Positions 32,310 to 43,374 are shown, counted from the first letter of the stretch. The stretch: DNA of 64,000 nucleotides from Paguma larvata (GCA_030068075.1 CM057831.1:10893370-10957369), one strand, 5' to 3'. Made by a program: numbers and translations. Notes: generated by a model not told the origin, from the sequence alone.

Positions 32310-33127
32310 GACTTCTAAACGTCTTAAAAGTTAAATTAACCAATGATCATTTAATTACCTAGTTTCTACCCATAATGTTTCAAAATAAGTTCTCAGTTTG
32401 TAAACTTGGTATCGGAAGCTCCTAGGACTTCACATATAAAAAACATTAATAAATGTAGCTTTTAATTCAGGTTTACGTTTTCCATCGGAGATTATAAGAG
32501 ATTTGCCTTGTGCAATTACGGTCAATATTCTCACAGGTTGTTTGGTTTTTTGTTTTTTTACTTCAGTCATCTACCGAAAGAGTCTAGGAATAAACAACTA
32601 AACACGCGTTGTAAGATAGATGCGAAAACATGTCAAAGCAACCTTACCCACCTGGCCTCGAAGAAGATGGCCTTTAGGACATCTTCCAGGCCAGTCACAA
32701 TTGCCGAAGAGAAAATAACCAAATGCTTATTACCCAAAGGGCTTCTTCACCTGACAAGAAATTCTAGACTTCCCATATGAACACGTTCACTTGCGGAAAT
32801 CCATCTCAGAATGCAGGAACTGGTAGCATCTAGTTCCTCTGAGAATATTCTCCAATCACCAAGTTGTCCACCTACCTCAGGGACAGCTTCCTGGAATTAA
32901 GACTGCAGAACCTGGGTTATAATTAACTCAGACTTCCTCCTCCTTTTGTACCTTGGCCATGACCTTAATCCTCACCTAGATTTTCCATCCCATCTACGGA
33001 TAAAAATTTGTTCTAAATTAGATCAACTGAACCCTATTCCTGTTAGCCTAAGGTAAGTTGGCATTGGGGGCTGAAAGGAATCCTAAACCAATTTTAGACC
33101 ATTTGGTTAGACCTGAAGCATGACTCA

Positions 33128-33168
33128 AAAAAAAAAAAAAAAAGAAAGAAAGAAAGAAAAGAAAAAGC
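33128..33168. repeat. A-rich / (GAAA)n low complexity
   Basis: A run followed by GAAAGAAAGAAAGAAAAG. No element head is attached. Confidence 0.8.
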
Positions 33169-33353
33169 TAGACATCTCACTGAGAGGATAATATTGCTCA
33201 CTTTTACCCTTTTTCTCCCTCCAGTAAAAAGAAAAAAAAATGACTTGATAATGTTAGGTCTAGTGAATTTTTTCAAAGTAATTTGGAAGCAAACAAATGT
33301 CTCCAATTCCAGAACTGCAGTATTGACAATACATAGAATTAAATACACTTTGG

Positions 33354-33573
33354 GGGCACCTGGGTGGTTCAGTTGGTTAGGCAGCCGACTTCAGCTCAGG
33401 TCATGCTCTCACGGTCTGTGAGTTCGAGCCCCACGTCGGGCTCTGTGCTGACGGCTCAGAGCCTGGAGCCTACTTCGGATTCTGTGTCTCCCTCTCTCCC
33501 TGCCCTTCCCCTGCTCACACTCTGTCTCTGTGTCTCTCAAAAATAAATAAAAATGTTAAAAAAAATTTTTTTT
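33354..33573 (+). repeat. SINEC, full length with perfect target duplication
   Basis: GGGCACCTGGGTGGTTCAGT head. AAATACACTTTGG is exact at 33341-33353 and 33574-33586. Confidence 0.94.
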
Positions 33574-34066
33574 AAATACACTTTGGAACTTAACAGGTTT
33601 CAACTGAATGGAATTGAAGTCCTGTTTAAATAATGACCAGTAGGTCCATTGCTACTTATCTAAAGAGCTCCAGGCCCTGCCCTCTGTGATCTCCTTGGTT
33701 CTTACCACTTTGCAAAAGATAAGGTCTACGGGCTAGAGGACAGAATCAAGTGTTTTGCAGGTGTGAAATCTGAGATTGAAAGAAGCTGATTCACAGCTTC
33801 CCTCACATGCAAGTCTTCCAGAAAAGAGGTAGGCTCTCGCCACTGCATTAAGGGGAAAGTAGAAACTGTCCAGCAGACTCCTTCAACTTCCTACCTTTGA
33901 CCTCAAAAGAATCTGTTCCTAAGTACTCTTCCTTCCTTTCTCTTGTGCTCGAGGGCAACATTTAGGACATTCTTTCCAAAACTACCCTCCTCTATCCACT
34001 CCCAATTCTCTTCCATTCTCTTCTTCGGGGCCCTCTCCCCATCCCCCGTTTTCGTTCGTTCATTTA

Positions 34067-34280
34067 AAAAAAATTTTTTTTAATGTTTATTCATTTTTGA
34101 GAGACAGAGACAGAGCGTGAGCAAGGGAGGGGCAGAGAGAGGGAGACACAGAATCCAAAGTGGGCTCCAGGTTCTGAGCTGTCAGCACAGAGCCTGATGC
34201 AGGGCTCGAACTCACAGTCCATGAGATCATGACCTAAGCTGAAGTCGGACGCTTAACCGACTGAGCCACCCAGGTGCCCC
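34067..34280 (-). repeat. SINEC, full length, minus strand, perfect target duplication
   Basis: TCGTTCGTTCATTTA is exact at 34052-34066 and 34281-34295. The head reads GAGCCACCCAGGTGCCCC. Confidence 0.94.
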
Positions 34281-34295
34281 TCGTTCGTTCATTTA

Positions 34296-34930
34296 TTGGT
34301 TCCACAAACATGTACCAGACTCTCGTTCCAGGTCATATTAAGTTCCTGGGACACTAGAATAAAAGGCATCTTTCTTACCTTCACAGGGCTCACCGTCTAG
34401 CGGAAGAGGGAGCAAAAGAAACAATTTCGAACCACACGATGACGACACAGCATGTAAATATCCACAAGAGAACGCTGCATATTAGGCCATGGTCGGACAC
34501 ACAGGACAGTCTGAGGAAGGCGGGAGCAGAGGGAGTAACACGCGAGCTGGGTCTAGAAGTTAGCCGACAGGACAAGTGGGGAAGGAAGGGCATTTGAAAC
34601 AGGGAATAACACGCACCAAAGCACAACCAGACAAGAGAATTCCAGTTCAGTAAGGCAAAAACCACAAGGAATCAGAGGTGTGTTGGGAGGTAAGACGCGA
34701 GGGAGCGTTTGAACAAATAATAAAGGATCTTGAAGATGATAGGAGTTATTAAGGCATCTTAAATATTTAAGCATGAAAGTATGGTCTAATTTGCATTTTA
34801 GGAAGTTCGATCTTTGTAGGAGAGGACGATTAGCCTGGGAACTGTTGCGGTAATCCTGAAGAGAAATGGGACAGTGGGGGAGCACGGTGGTGTCTTTAGA
34901 AGAGATGAATCAGAAGGAGGCACACTTCAT
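34296..34930 (-). repeat. LINE-2 3' end, minus strand
   Basis: CACAGGGCTCACCGTCTAGC (34383), GAAGGGCATTTGAAACAGGG AATAACACG (34585) and GGTCTAATTTGCATTTTAGG AAG (34783) are reverse complements of L2 3' phrases, in order. The SINE at 34067 abuts it. Confidence 0.65.
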
Positions 34931-34940
34931 CGTAAAGAGG

Positions 34941-35021
34941 AGGAGCCTGCTTGGGATCCTCTGTCTCCTCTCACTCTCTGCCTCTCTCTCACACTCTCCG
35001 TCTCCCAAAAATAAATAAATT
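34941..35021 (+). repeat. SINEC 3' half, truncated
   Basis: GGAGCCTGCTTGGGATCCTC through CCCAAAAATAAATAAATTAG, directly followed by a complete copy. Confidence 0.85.
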
Positions 35022-35022
35022 A

Positions 35023-35245
35023 GGGGCGCCCAGGTGGCTCAGTCAGTTAAGCATCTGACTCTCGGTTTCCGCCCAGGTCATGATCTCGCGGTTTGTGAGT
35101 TCGAGCCCCATGTCGGGCTCTGCGCTGACAGCACGGAGTCTGCTTGGGATCCTCTCTCTCCCTCTCTCTCCGCCCCTCCCCTACTCACATGCATGCTCTC
35201 TCTTAAATTAATAAATCAACTTAAATAAATAAATAAATAGACATT
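35023..35245 (+). repeat. SINEC, full length
   Basis: GGGGCGCCCAGGTGGCTCAG head and AAATAAATAAATAAATAG tail. Confidence 0.93.
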
Positions 35246-35255
35246 AAAATTTTTA

Positions 35256-35302
35256 AACTAATATGACACTGTATGTTAACTAACCAGAATTTAAATAAAA
35301 AC

Positions 35303-35350
<48 letters not shown>

Positions 35351-35353
35351 ATC
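35256..35353 (+). repeat. LINE-1 3' end with (TAAA)n tail
   Basis: GACACTGTATGTTAACTAAC CAGAATTTAAATAAAAAC is the carnivore L1 terminus. Its tail is about 12 TAAA units (35303-35352), a likely polymorphic microsatellite. Confidence 0.8.
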
Positions 35354-35563
35354 AACAAAAATTAAAAGTGGTTAGTGGCGGACATGTGAATTTGGATGCA
35401 AAGTCACAAGCACATCGAGGATGACTGGGGACCTGAGTGTGAGGCGAGGTTGCTTGGGACGCTCCACGGGGGCCCACGGGGGCAGGCAGGCATGTTTCCA
35501 GGTTTTGTTTCTTACTATTTTCCCAACACCTAGGACTGTCCCTGGGCTGTAGTAAGCAAGTTC

Positions 35564-35626
35564 TTTTTTTTAATCGAAGTATAGTTGACACGCCATGTGA
35601 CGTTAGTTGCAGGTGGCCTTCGGTAA
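35564..35626 (-). repeat. LINE-1 3' fragment
   Basis: TTTTTAATCGAAGTATAGTT GACAC, then GTTAGTTGCAGGTGG, resembles a reverse-oriented L1 3' UTR. Confidence 0.6.
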
Positions 35627-36030
35627 GTATTTAAATGAATGAAATACCGGAGAGAAAAGAGAGCTAAGAACATAACTCTGAGAAGCTCCGACCTTTACGT
35701 GAAAAGAAGCCAGCGAAGGGGTTTGAGATGGAGAGGTTAGGGAGGTAGGAGGAAAAAGTAGGAACGAAAGAGCGGGGTCCCGGACACCGGAAGTTCAATG
35801 ATGCTATGAAAAGACCGAGAACAAGCACTATAAAGTCTCCATTACTTTTAGCACCCCGAAAGTCAGGGGGCGGGTATATGCCAGCGGTGTCTGGGGGATG
35901 GCAGGCAGGCGATTGTGGTTCGAAGTGTAGAAGGATGGTAAGAAGATGGAGGCTGTGAACGTAGATATTCTTTTCAGAAACTTGGTTGCATTGGCATTAG
36001 GCAATTTTCCCCATTTCTTTCTTTTCCCTT

Positions 36031-36248
36031 TTTTTAATTTTTTTTTTTTTAAGGTTTATCTATTTTTGAGACAGAGACAGAGCATGAGTGGGGAGGGGGA
36101 GAGAGAGAGGGAGACACAGAATCCGTAGCAAGCTCCAGGCTCTGAGTTGACAGCACAGAGCCCGACGCGGGGCTCGAACTCACAGACTGTGAGATCATGA
36201 CCTGAGCCGAAGTCAGACGCTCAACCAACTGAGCCACCCAGGCGCCCC
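36031..36248 (-). repeat. SINEC, full length, inner member of a nested pair
   Basis: T-rich start, GAGACAGAGACAGAGCATGA and GAGCCACCCAGGCGCCCC end. It sits in the T-rich tail of the next copy. Confidence 0.92.
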
Positions 36249-36430
36249 TATTTTTCTGAGAGAGAGAGAGAGAGAGCAGAGAAGGGGCAGAGAGAGGAAG
36301 ACGGAGGATCCAAAGCGGGCTCTGTGCTGACAGCAGAGAGGCCCCATGTTGGGCTCGAACTCCCAAACCGTTGAGACCGTGACCTGAGCTGAAATCGGAC
36401 GCTTAACCTACTGAGACACCCAAGTGCCCA
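36249..36430 (-). repeat. SINEC, outer member of a nested pair
   Basis: GAGAGAGAGAGAGAGCAGAG through GAGACACCCAAGTGCCCACC. It is older and more diverged than the copy inserted in its tail. Confidence 0.9.
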
Positions 36431-36682
36431 CCACTGATTTATTTTCTGACCTAGGCGGCCCTTGTAATCTGTCACTCTATGATGAACATAAATGTATGCA
36501 TTCAATTCGCTTAATTATTTACGTATCCATTCTTCCTCTGTGCTCTTCCTCTCAAGCCTTCCACTTAACACATCAGCAAATTCCCACTCGATCTTCATAA
36601 TATATCCTGAATCTGACCTTTCCTCATCACCTCCACCCTACCACCCTAGACCAAGACCCCTGGACCAGTGCACTAATCTTCC

Positions 36683-36918
36683 TTTTATTTTTTAATTTTA
36701 TTTTTTTATTTTGTAAATGTTTTATTTATTTTTGAGAGACAGAGAGAGACTGAACATGAGTGGGGGAGAGGCAGAGAGAGAGGGAGACAGACTCCAAAGC
36801 AGGCTCCAGGCTCTGAGCTGTCAGCACAGAGCCTGACACAGGGCTCGAACTCACGGACCGTGAGCTCATGACCTGAGCCGAAGTCGGCCGCTCAACCAAC
36901 TGAGCCACCCAGGTGCCC
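36683..36918 (-). repeat. SINEC, full length, inside LINE-2
   Basis: CCAGTGCACTAATCTTCC (36665) and CAGTGCAGTAATCTTCC (36919) are the target duplication. The head reads GAGCCACCCAGGTGCCCC. Confidence 0.93.
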
Positions 36919-36981
36919 CAGTGCAGTAATCTTCCGACATATCTCCCTGCTCTTACCTTTGCCTCTCTCTTATCTATTCTT

Positions 36982-37121
36982 TTTTCTTTTTCTTTTCTTT
37001 TCTTTTCTTTTTTTTTAAGATTTTATTTTTAAGTAATCTCTACACGCAACATGGGGCTCAAACTCATGACCCAGAGAAAAAGAGTGGTAGGCTCCACCCA
37101 CTGAGCCAGGCAGGCCCCCTT
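36982..37121 (-). repeat. Short old-type tRNA SINE, inside LINE-2
   Basis: TTTTAAGATTTTATTTTTAA GTAATCTC and CATGGGGCTCAAACTCATGA. CTCTTATCTATTCTT and CTCTTGTCTATTCTT flank it. Confidence 0.87.
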
Positions 37122-37178
37122 CCCTCTTGTCTATTCTTAACCCAGTAGCCAGAGTCATCCTACCAAATACTAAGTCAT

Positions 37179-37445
37179 GGGGCGCCTGGGTGGTTCAGTC
37201 AGTTGAGTTTGCGACTTCAGCTCAGGTCATGACTTCAGCTCAGGTCATGACTTCAGCTCAGATCATGATCTTGCGGTTCATGAGTTCAAACCACCACGTC
37301 TGGGCTCTGGTCTGACAGTTGGGAGCCTGGAGCCTGCTTCGGATTCTGTGTATCCCGCCCTCTGCCCCTCCCCGTCTCACACTGAGTGTGTGTGTGTGTC
37401 TCTCTCTCTCAAAAATAAATAAGCATATTTTAAAAATGTAAGAAA
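37179..37445 (+). repeat. SINEC with triplicated 18-bp internal unit, inside LINE-2
   Basis: GGGGCGCCTGGGTGGTTCAG head. The unit GACTTCAGCTCAGGTCAT occurs three times in a row at 37213-37266 (third copy with one change). AAATACTAAGT flanks both ends. Confidence 0.93.
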
Positions 37446-38284
37446 AAATACTAAGTTGTATTTTGTCAGTCTTCTCTTTAGAATCCTCCAATGGTCTGTC
37501 ATCTCCTTCTGAGTCTGTGTAGTCTGAACCCCCCGCCCCCCGCCATTACTGTGCTCACTTCCTCTCCCACACTAGTCCCCTCAGCCACTCTACACCAGCC
37601 ACTCTGGCCCCCTTCTTGTTCCCTCGACACACTCCACCTCAGCCCTTCTGCATTTGCCGGTTTGTGCTCAGAACCCTCTCTCCTCAGACCTCATCGCTCC
37701 CCTCGGCGCTCTGTCCAAACATCCAAACGTCTTCCCTGGCCATCCTCCTTCCCCAAACCGTCACACCTCTGCCTCTCACAGCTGCCGCTTCTCTCTGTCC
37801 TGCTGAACAGCGCTCGTCCCCAACTGACCCATCACTGTCCTTTATTTATCGTCTGTTTCCCTTCGCTAGACTGTGACCACCTACAAAGTCCAGCCACCAA
37901 GAGCACCTCCGCCAGAGAAGGAGGGAAAGATAGCTGAGAAACTATCCCTGCCCTTGGGGAACCCACACTTCAGTGAGTCATACAACCGAACAAGTAATTA
38001 GAATGGAAACGCTCAAAGCGGTTGGATGCGAGAGTCTGAGGCCCCGGGGAACAGCGCGGTGCGGGCCCCTCTGCCGCCTGGGTAGTAGTTAAAACCGTGA
38101 GTTCACCCGAAGAGAATGTAAGAAATGAAAAGCACTCAGGAGACACTGATGTTTCAGGGGTGAAGGTCAGAGAAAGGAGGCCAGGAAGGAATCATGATAA
38201 TCCAGGAAGTGCGGAAGAGCTGGAAGAATGAGCCGCTGAGGTCAGAGCTACCAGAACCTTCTCAGGACACTCCCAACAATCCAA

Positions 38285-38505
38285 CAGGGATCATGCCTTA
38301 CGATTCACTACGTGTCAGCTACTGTTCAAAGCACGGTTCCTACGTTTGCACGTTAAACTCACAACGCACCAGGGCATTAGGCACTAGTACGACCCTACCT
38401 GGCAGAGAACACTGATTTACCCACTCAAGTGCACACGCCTCCTAAGCCAGAACCCAAGCAACTTGAACTAGCCCTCTCAACCACTGTGTTGTTATCCATA
38501 CGACC
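38285..38505 (-). repeat. MIR, minus strand
   Basis: CACTACGTGTCAGCTACTGT TCAAAGCAC, AACTCACAACGCACCAGGGC and CTAGCCCTCTCAACCACTGT are in reverse-MIR order. Confidence 0.75.
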
Positions 38506-38514
38506 GTGCTACGC

Positions 38515-38955
38515 TAGCTCTGTACACCTTTTCCTGGTTTTACTGAGTACCCGCTGAGGGCCAGGAATTCTAGACTCTGGACGTAGAGCAGAGAGGCAGA
38601 GAAAGTCCCTCTCTTCCGGGAGCTCATATCCTCGTGCGGAAGACTCCCACCCAACAAGCCAACAGACGCGTGATAGACAAGAAGTGCCGTGAAACAAAAT
38701 GACGTCGGATAAGGTTTCACAAAGGAGAGGTAGTTGCCTCTCTGAGGAGGTGACGTTTGGTAGCGACCTGAAGGAAATGAGAGAGGGAGCCAAGAGGATA
38801 TCAGGGGGAAGAACGTTCCAGGCAGAGGAAGCAGCAAGTGCAGAGGCCTTAAGGTGTGAGTGTGCCCGGTGTGTTCCAGGAACCGCAAGGAGGTCAGTGT
38901 GGCCGGAGCACAATGAACTAGGGAGAGAGAGGCAGGTGATAAGGTCAGAAAGATC
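38515..38955 (-). repeat. LINE-2 3' end, minus strand
   Basis: Starts with the reverse L2 tail (GAGTACCCGCTGAGGGCCAG), then CTCTTCCGGGAGCTCATATC, GAAGAACGTTCCAGGCAGAG GAAGCAGCAAGTGCAGAGGCC and GTGTGGCCGGAGCACAATGA. The order is exactly that of an inverted L2 3' end. Confidence 0.8.
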
Positions 38956-38959
38956 TGGA

Positions 38960-39262
38960 AAGGTTTCCAGGACATAGAGTTAAGCGAAGAAAATGAAGGG
39001 ATGAGGCATACTGGTTTGTATGTTATAATCACATTGAGTATCTTTCTTATCTTTCTATACATACTGAGTGTATATGTCTCTATACATAGAGATATACGTA
39101 TATGTTTATTTTTATTCTGAAATATTAGACAAAAAACTTATCAGTGATTACCTTTAGGGGGAAGGAAGGGATGTTCAGACTTTTAATTTTATATTGTTCC
39201 ATGCTATTTGAAAAATTTCAAATATCAAATTTTGTATCTTGTCTAATAATCAAAAATTAGCT
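38960..39262 (+). repeat. LINE-1 3' UTR fragment
   Basis: AAACTTATCAGTGATTACCT TTAGGGGGAAGG and GACTTTTAATTTTATATTGT TCCATG resemble old L1M 3' ends in sense orientation. Confidence 0.65.
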
Positions 39263-39280
39263 TAAAAAGCTACAACAACG

Positions 39281-39718
39281 GGTCACCTAGGTGGCTCAGT
39301 CGGCTAAGCATCAAACTCTAGGTTTCGGCTCTGATCATGATCTCACGGTTCACGAGTTTGAGCCCCATGCCAGGCTCTGTGTTGGCAGCAAGGAGCCTGC
39401 TTGAGATTCTCTGTCTCTGCCCCTCCCCTGCTCGCTCTCTTTCTCTCTCTCAAAATGAATACACTTCAAAAATAATCAAAATAGGGGCACCTGGGTGGCT
39501 CAGTTGTTTAAGCGGCCGACTTCGACTCAGGTCGTGATCTCATGGTCTGTAGGTTCGAGCCCCGTGTCGGGCTCTGTGCTGACAGCTCAGAGCCCAGAGC
39601 CTGCTTCAGATTCTATGTCTCCCTCTCTCTCTGCCCCTCCCCTGCTCATGCTCTGTCTCTGTGTCTCTCAAAAATAAAAATAAACGTTAAAGTAATCAAA
39701 ATAAATAAACTTCAAAAA
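39281..39718 (+). repeat. SINEC, outer member of a nested pair
   Basis: Head GGTCACCTAGGTGGCTCAGT. The target copies AAAAAGCTACAACAACG (39266) and AAAAAGCGACAACAACA (39719) enclose both this copy and the one inserted in its tail at 39484-39692. Confidence 0.92.
39484..39692 (+). repeat. SINEC, inner member of a nested pair
   Basis: GGGGCACCTGGGTGGCTCAG head. TAATCAAAATA at 39473-39483 and 39693-39703 is an exact target duplication within the older SINE tail. Confidence 0.94.
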
Positions 39719-39744
39719 AAAAGCGACAACAACAAAAAATTCTT

Positions 39745-41135
39745 AACCACACGTTATGGGGCTCCAGCGAAAGGCTTTCTCTTTCCCTTGGCGGCCGAAC
39801 CCCTCCAAAGCGTTGCTTCCCTTCGCTTCTTGTCCTTTTCATTTCTTCCTCAACCAAATGCGACTTGACTCCAGACTTTGCTTTTCCCCTGCAACTTCTC
39901 TTACTGAGACGGCTTGTGACTCCCCTAGGACGACGAGGGACACTCTTCAGTCCTTTTGTGTCTTGATCTCTCCGCCACATTTGACACTTTTTACAGCTCT
40001 TCTGTTTGAAACGCTTTCTCCTTCAGCTTCTCTCTTGCCCCCTTTCTACCTCGCTGAGCCTTCTTTCTCAGTTCCCTTTCATCGGTTCCTTTTTGTCAGG
40101 CCACCCAGCAGACATGGGGTTCCTCGGCCCTCTTCTTGACGACCCATTTGCCTCTGCGTGCCACCCCCACTTTCCGCGCGGTCTCATCCAGGCCCATGGT
40201 CTTGGCGGCCAACTCTATGCCTCCAAGTCGCAGATCTATCCAGATGCCACCGGCAGATCTCACGGGCACCTCAGACTCAGCTGTTCCAAAACCGAGCTCA
40301 GAGCCTCCGAAAGCATCTTGTCTTAGGCGGGCGCCACCAGCGCCTGCTGGATCGACCCTCGCTGGCAACCTGAGCAAAGCCCCCCTTCTTCCCCCTCCAT
40401 GTCTAAATGGACACCAGAAGTCATTCTATCCGCTGTCTTGGGAATCTGTCCTCGTTCCTGCATCCCCACTGCCACCGCGCCCGTAGTCTATGTGATCAGG
40501 ACCGCTGCACATGGGTGTCTGAGCCTAAAGTCCTGGGAAGAGCTCAGAGACATTCTGACTGCTCCCTCTGCCTCTGGTCTCACCATCGGCCTGTTACGTA
40601 CACCCAGCTGACACGGTGATGTGGCACAAAGTTCATCATGCCGGTCGCTACCTGAAACCTTTCCATTGTTTCCTAACCTTTCTTGAATAAAATCCAAAAC
40701 CCTTGGTATGATCTGCCCAGCCCTCTTGTGACGCTTTTCCGCATGTACCTTTTTTTTTTTAATGTTTATTTTTGACAGACAGAAAGAGACAGAGCATGAG
40801 CAGGGGAGGGGCAGAGAGAGAGGGAGACACAGAATCTGAAGCAGGCTCCAGGCTCTGAGCTGTCAGCACAGAGCCCGATGTGGGGCTCGAACCCACGAAC
40901 TGTGAGATCATGACCTGAGCTGAAGTCGGACGCCCAACCGACTGAGTCTCCCAGGCGCCCCTTCTGCATGTCCCTTATGTTCAAGCAACACTGAAGTATT
41001 CTTTGTTTCTCAATGGCCTCTTTGCTTTTCATGTTTTGTGAAAGTTTTGTCACATAGCATCTTCATATCTCCAGATCTAATTTAATACCCGGTGCAAAGC
41101 AGATGTTCAATAAAGGCTTCTTGAGTAAATAAAAG
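39745..41135 (+). repeat. LINE-2/CR1-clade element, ORF2 to 3' tail
   Basis: A frame around 39950-39990 reads LDLSATFDTF (reverse-transcriptase motif A region), and 40183-40245 reads GLIQAHGLGGQLYASKSQIY, the motif C block with its aspartates lost. The 3' tail after the SINE at 40750 ends GATGTTCAATAAAGGCTTCT TGAG, as L2 does. Non-functional. Confidence 0.7.
40750..40961 (-). repeat. SINEC, full length, inside LINE-2
   Basis: TTCCGCATGTACC (40737) and TTCTGCATGTCCC (40962) flank it. The head reads GAGTCTCCCAGGCGCCCC. Confidence 0.93.
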
Positions 41136-41207
41136 GACAGAAAGTTGAAGGTAAGGAGGCCAATGAGAAGACTACAAGAAGAGTACAATTTACAGTTAAC
41201 AAGGAAG

Positions 41208-41396
41208 GGCCGCCTGGGTGGCTCAGTCGGCGAAGCATCTGACTCTTGATTTCGGCTCAGGTCATGATCTCGCAGTTCATGAGTTCAAGGGCTGTTCGCA
41301 CAGAGCTTGCTTGGGATTCTCTCTCTCCCTCTCTCTGCCCCTCCTCTTGACTCCGGCTCTCTGTCTCTCAAAATAAATAAACTTAAAAAAAAAAAA
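41208..41396 (+). repeat. SINEC with internal deletion
   Basis: GGGCCGCCTGGGTGGCTCAG head. About 25 bases between the B-box region and GCACAGAGC are missing. A12 tail. Confidence 0.9.
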
Positions 41397-41574
41397 CAGA
41401 GATAAGTAGGAAGAGAGGTAAAGGAAATGCTTTAGTGTGGCATTTGCTTCAAGCTTCTACAAGGTGAGATGGTAATAATCAAATAATAATTATTCCTATC
41501 ATTTTTCTGTCTTTGAGAGAGATGAACTTTGGTCATCAGTACAATTTCAAAGGGAGACAATTAAACTGATTTTA

Positions 41575-41678
41575 GGGGCACCTGAGTGGCTCAGTCGGAA
41601 GAGCATGAGACACTTGATCTTGGGTTGTGAGTTTGAACCCCACATCGGATGCAGAGATTACTTAAAAATAAAATCTTT
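41575..41678 (+). repeat. Short old-type carnivore tRNA SINE
   Basis: GGGGCACCTGAGTGGCTCAG head and GATTACTTAAAAATAAAATC tail, immediately followed by another SINE. Confidence 0.88.
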
Positions 41679-41878
41679 TGGGCGCCTGGGTGGCTCAGTC
41701 GGTTGAGTGTCCAACTCTTGATCTGGGTTCAGGTGGTGATCTCGGGGTTCGTGGAATTGGGCCCCCTGTCGGGCTCTGCAGACAGTGCAGAGCCTGCTGG
41801 GGATTCTCTTTCTCTCCCTCTCTCTCTCCGCCCCTCCCCTGCTCTTTCTCTCTCAAAATAAATAAATACACTTTAAAA
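41679..41878 (+). repeat. SINEC inserted at tail of the preceding SINE
   Basis: GGGCGCCTGGGTGGCTCAGT head and CTCAAAATAAATAAATACAC tail. Confidence 0.92.
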
Positions 41879-42031
41879 AATGTTTATTTTTGAGACAGAA
41901 AGAATGAACGGGGAAGGGGCAGAGGGAGAAGGAGAGAGAGAATCCTAAGCAGGTTCCACACTCAGGATGGAACCAGTAACGGGGCTCGATCCCACTACTG
42001 TGAGACCATGACTTGAGCTGAAGTCAAGAGC
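41879..42031 (-). repeat. SINEC, truncated, minus strand
   Basis: AATGTTTATTTTTGAGACAG through TTGAGCTGAAGTCAAGAGCT. The GAGCCACCCAGGCGCCCC end is absent. Confidence 0.87.
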
Positions 42032-42045
42032 TGGGCTTTTATTTT

Positions 42046-42268
42046 ATTTTATTATTATTTTTTTAATGTTTTTTTTTTTTTTTTTTGAGAGAGAGAGAGA
42101 GACAGAGTGTGAGCAAGGGGAGGGGCAGAGAGAGAGGGAGACACAGAATCTGAAGCAGGCTCCAGGCTCTGAACTGTCAGCACAGAGCCCGACATGGGGC
42201 TCAAACTCACAAACCTGTGAGATCATGACCTGAGCCGAAGTCAGATCGACTAGTCACCCAGGCACCCC
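42046..42268 (-). repeat. SINEC, minus strand
   Basis: T-rich tail with T20 at 42069-42086, body, and AGTCACCCAGGCACCCC end. Confidence 0.92.
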
Positions 42269-42457
42269 TTAAATAAATTTTTCTTTTACACAAATAAGTA
42301 CACGCTACTGTCGAAATCCTCTGATAAAACAAGACTGTTTGGGTATGAATCCTGACATCTGAGAGTTCAGCTGGGAAGGGTCACTTCCTTTGCAAACATT
42401 AATTGGACTGGTACAGACACTGCTTAGCACAGAAGATACAAAGATAAGTAATACATT

Positions 42458-42628
42458 GGGTGCCTTGGGTGGCTTAGTCGGTTGAGCATCTAATTTCGGC
42501 TCACGTCATGATCTCGAGGTTCATAAGTTCGAACCCCATCTCCAGCTCGCTGCTGTCAGTGCAGAGCCCCTCTCTCTCTGCCCCAACCCTGCTCACGCTC
42601 TCTCAAAAATATCAAAATAAAATAAAAA
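42458..42628 (+). repeat. SINEC, diverged
   Basis: GGGTGCCTTGGGTGGCTTAG head, reduced CT part and AAATAAAAAATAAG tail. Flanks are similar to AAGATAAGTAATACAT. Confidence 0.88.
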
Positions 42629-42779
42629 ATAAGTAAAACACGATTCCTGTTCTCAAAGAGCTCATGGTTCCCAAATCATCTACCTTTGGCCAGGACTATA
42701 ACTAATCCTTTACCTAAAGTCAGCTGTCCACAGCAGGGTTGGTATTTGAAAGTCTTTTTAATTATAGAAGTAGCTATAC

Positions 42780-43006
42780 GTGGGGCACCTGGGTGGTTCA
42801 GTCGGTTGAGCGTCTGACTTCGGCTCAGGTCATGATCTCACTGTTCCCGAGTTCGAGCCCCGCGTCGGGCTCAGTGCCTACAGCTCAGAGCCTGGAGCCT
42901 GTTTCGAGTTCTGTGTCTCCCTCTCTGTCTGTGCCCCTCCCCTGCTCATGCTCTGTCTGTCTCTCGCTGTGTCTCAAAAATAAATAAACATTAAAAAAAA
43001 AAAAAA
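42780..43006 (+). repeat. SINEC, full length with perfect target duplication
   Basis: AGAAGTAGCTATAC is exact at 42766-42779 and 43007-43020. GGGGCACCTGGGTGGTTCAG head and A15 tail. Confidence 0.95.
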
Positions 43007-43374
43007 AGAAGTAGCTATACCTAACTCTCTTGGAACTCAGAAATGGGAACTCATGGGTTCAGGGCAGTAGCAAAATGTAACCATTGCTTCCTGTAGGAAG
43101 GAGGCCTTCTTCCCCAGAAGACAGTACCATCTAAGGATTCTGAACTGTCTTCTGTTCGGTGATGATCAAGCCTTCCAATGGGCAAGTTTAAAGGACCCAG
43201 CCACCATTCTTTTCTCAGTTCGATGACTCTTGGGACCATTACTGCTATGTTTTCCAATGGGGGCCTATTTGGAGAAAGGAAATTGCTGATTCAAAAGAGG
43301 GTATCTTCCCTAATGCCTAAGGAAATCCTTGGAGGGGGGGGAATGTGTCTACCTGAAGAAGAGAGAAGACACTT

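Larger units (their letters stand above)
36495..37890 (+). repeat. LINE-2 interrupted by three SINEs
   Basis: Unbroken L2 sense: TCTGACCTTTCCTCATCACC (36613), then after the SINEs CAGTAGCCAGAGTCATCCTA (37143) and TAGAATCCTCCAATGGTCTG (37480), then CACTCTACACCAGCCACTCT GGCCCCCTTCTTG. The pieces are in correct order once the SINEs at 36683, 36982 and 37179 are removed. Confidence 0.7.

Noticed and set aside
37201..37270. Short repeat array considered as CRISPR-like
   Set aside because: Units are contiguous with no spacers and lie inside a SINE in a mammalian genome.
38514..39062. 182-codon minus-strand open frame
   Set aside because: It reads through an inverted LINE-2 3' end into LINE-1 sequence and has no protein match beyond repeat translation.
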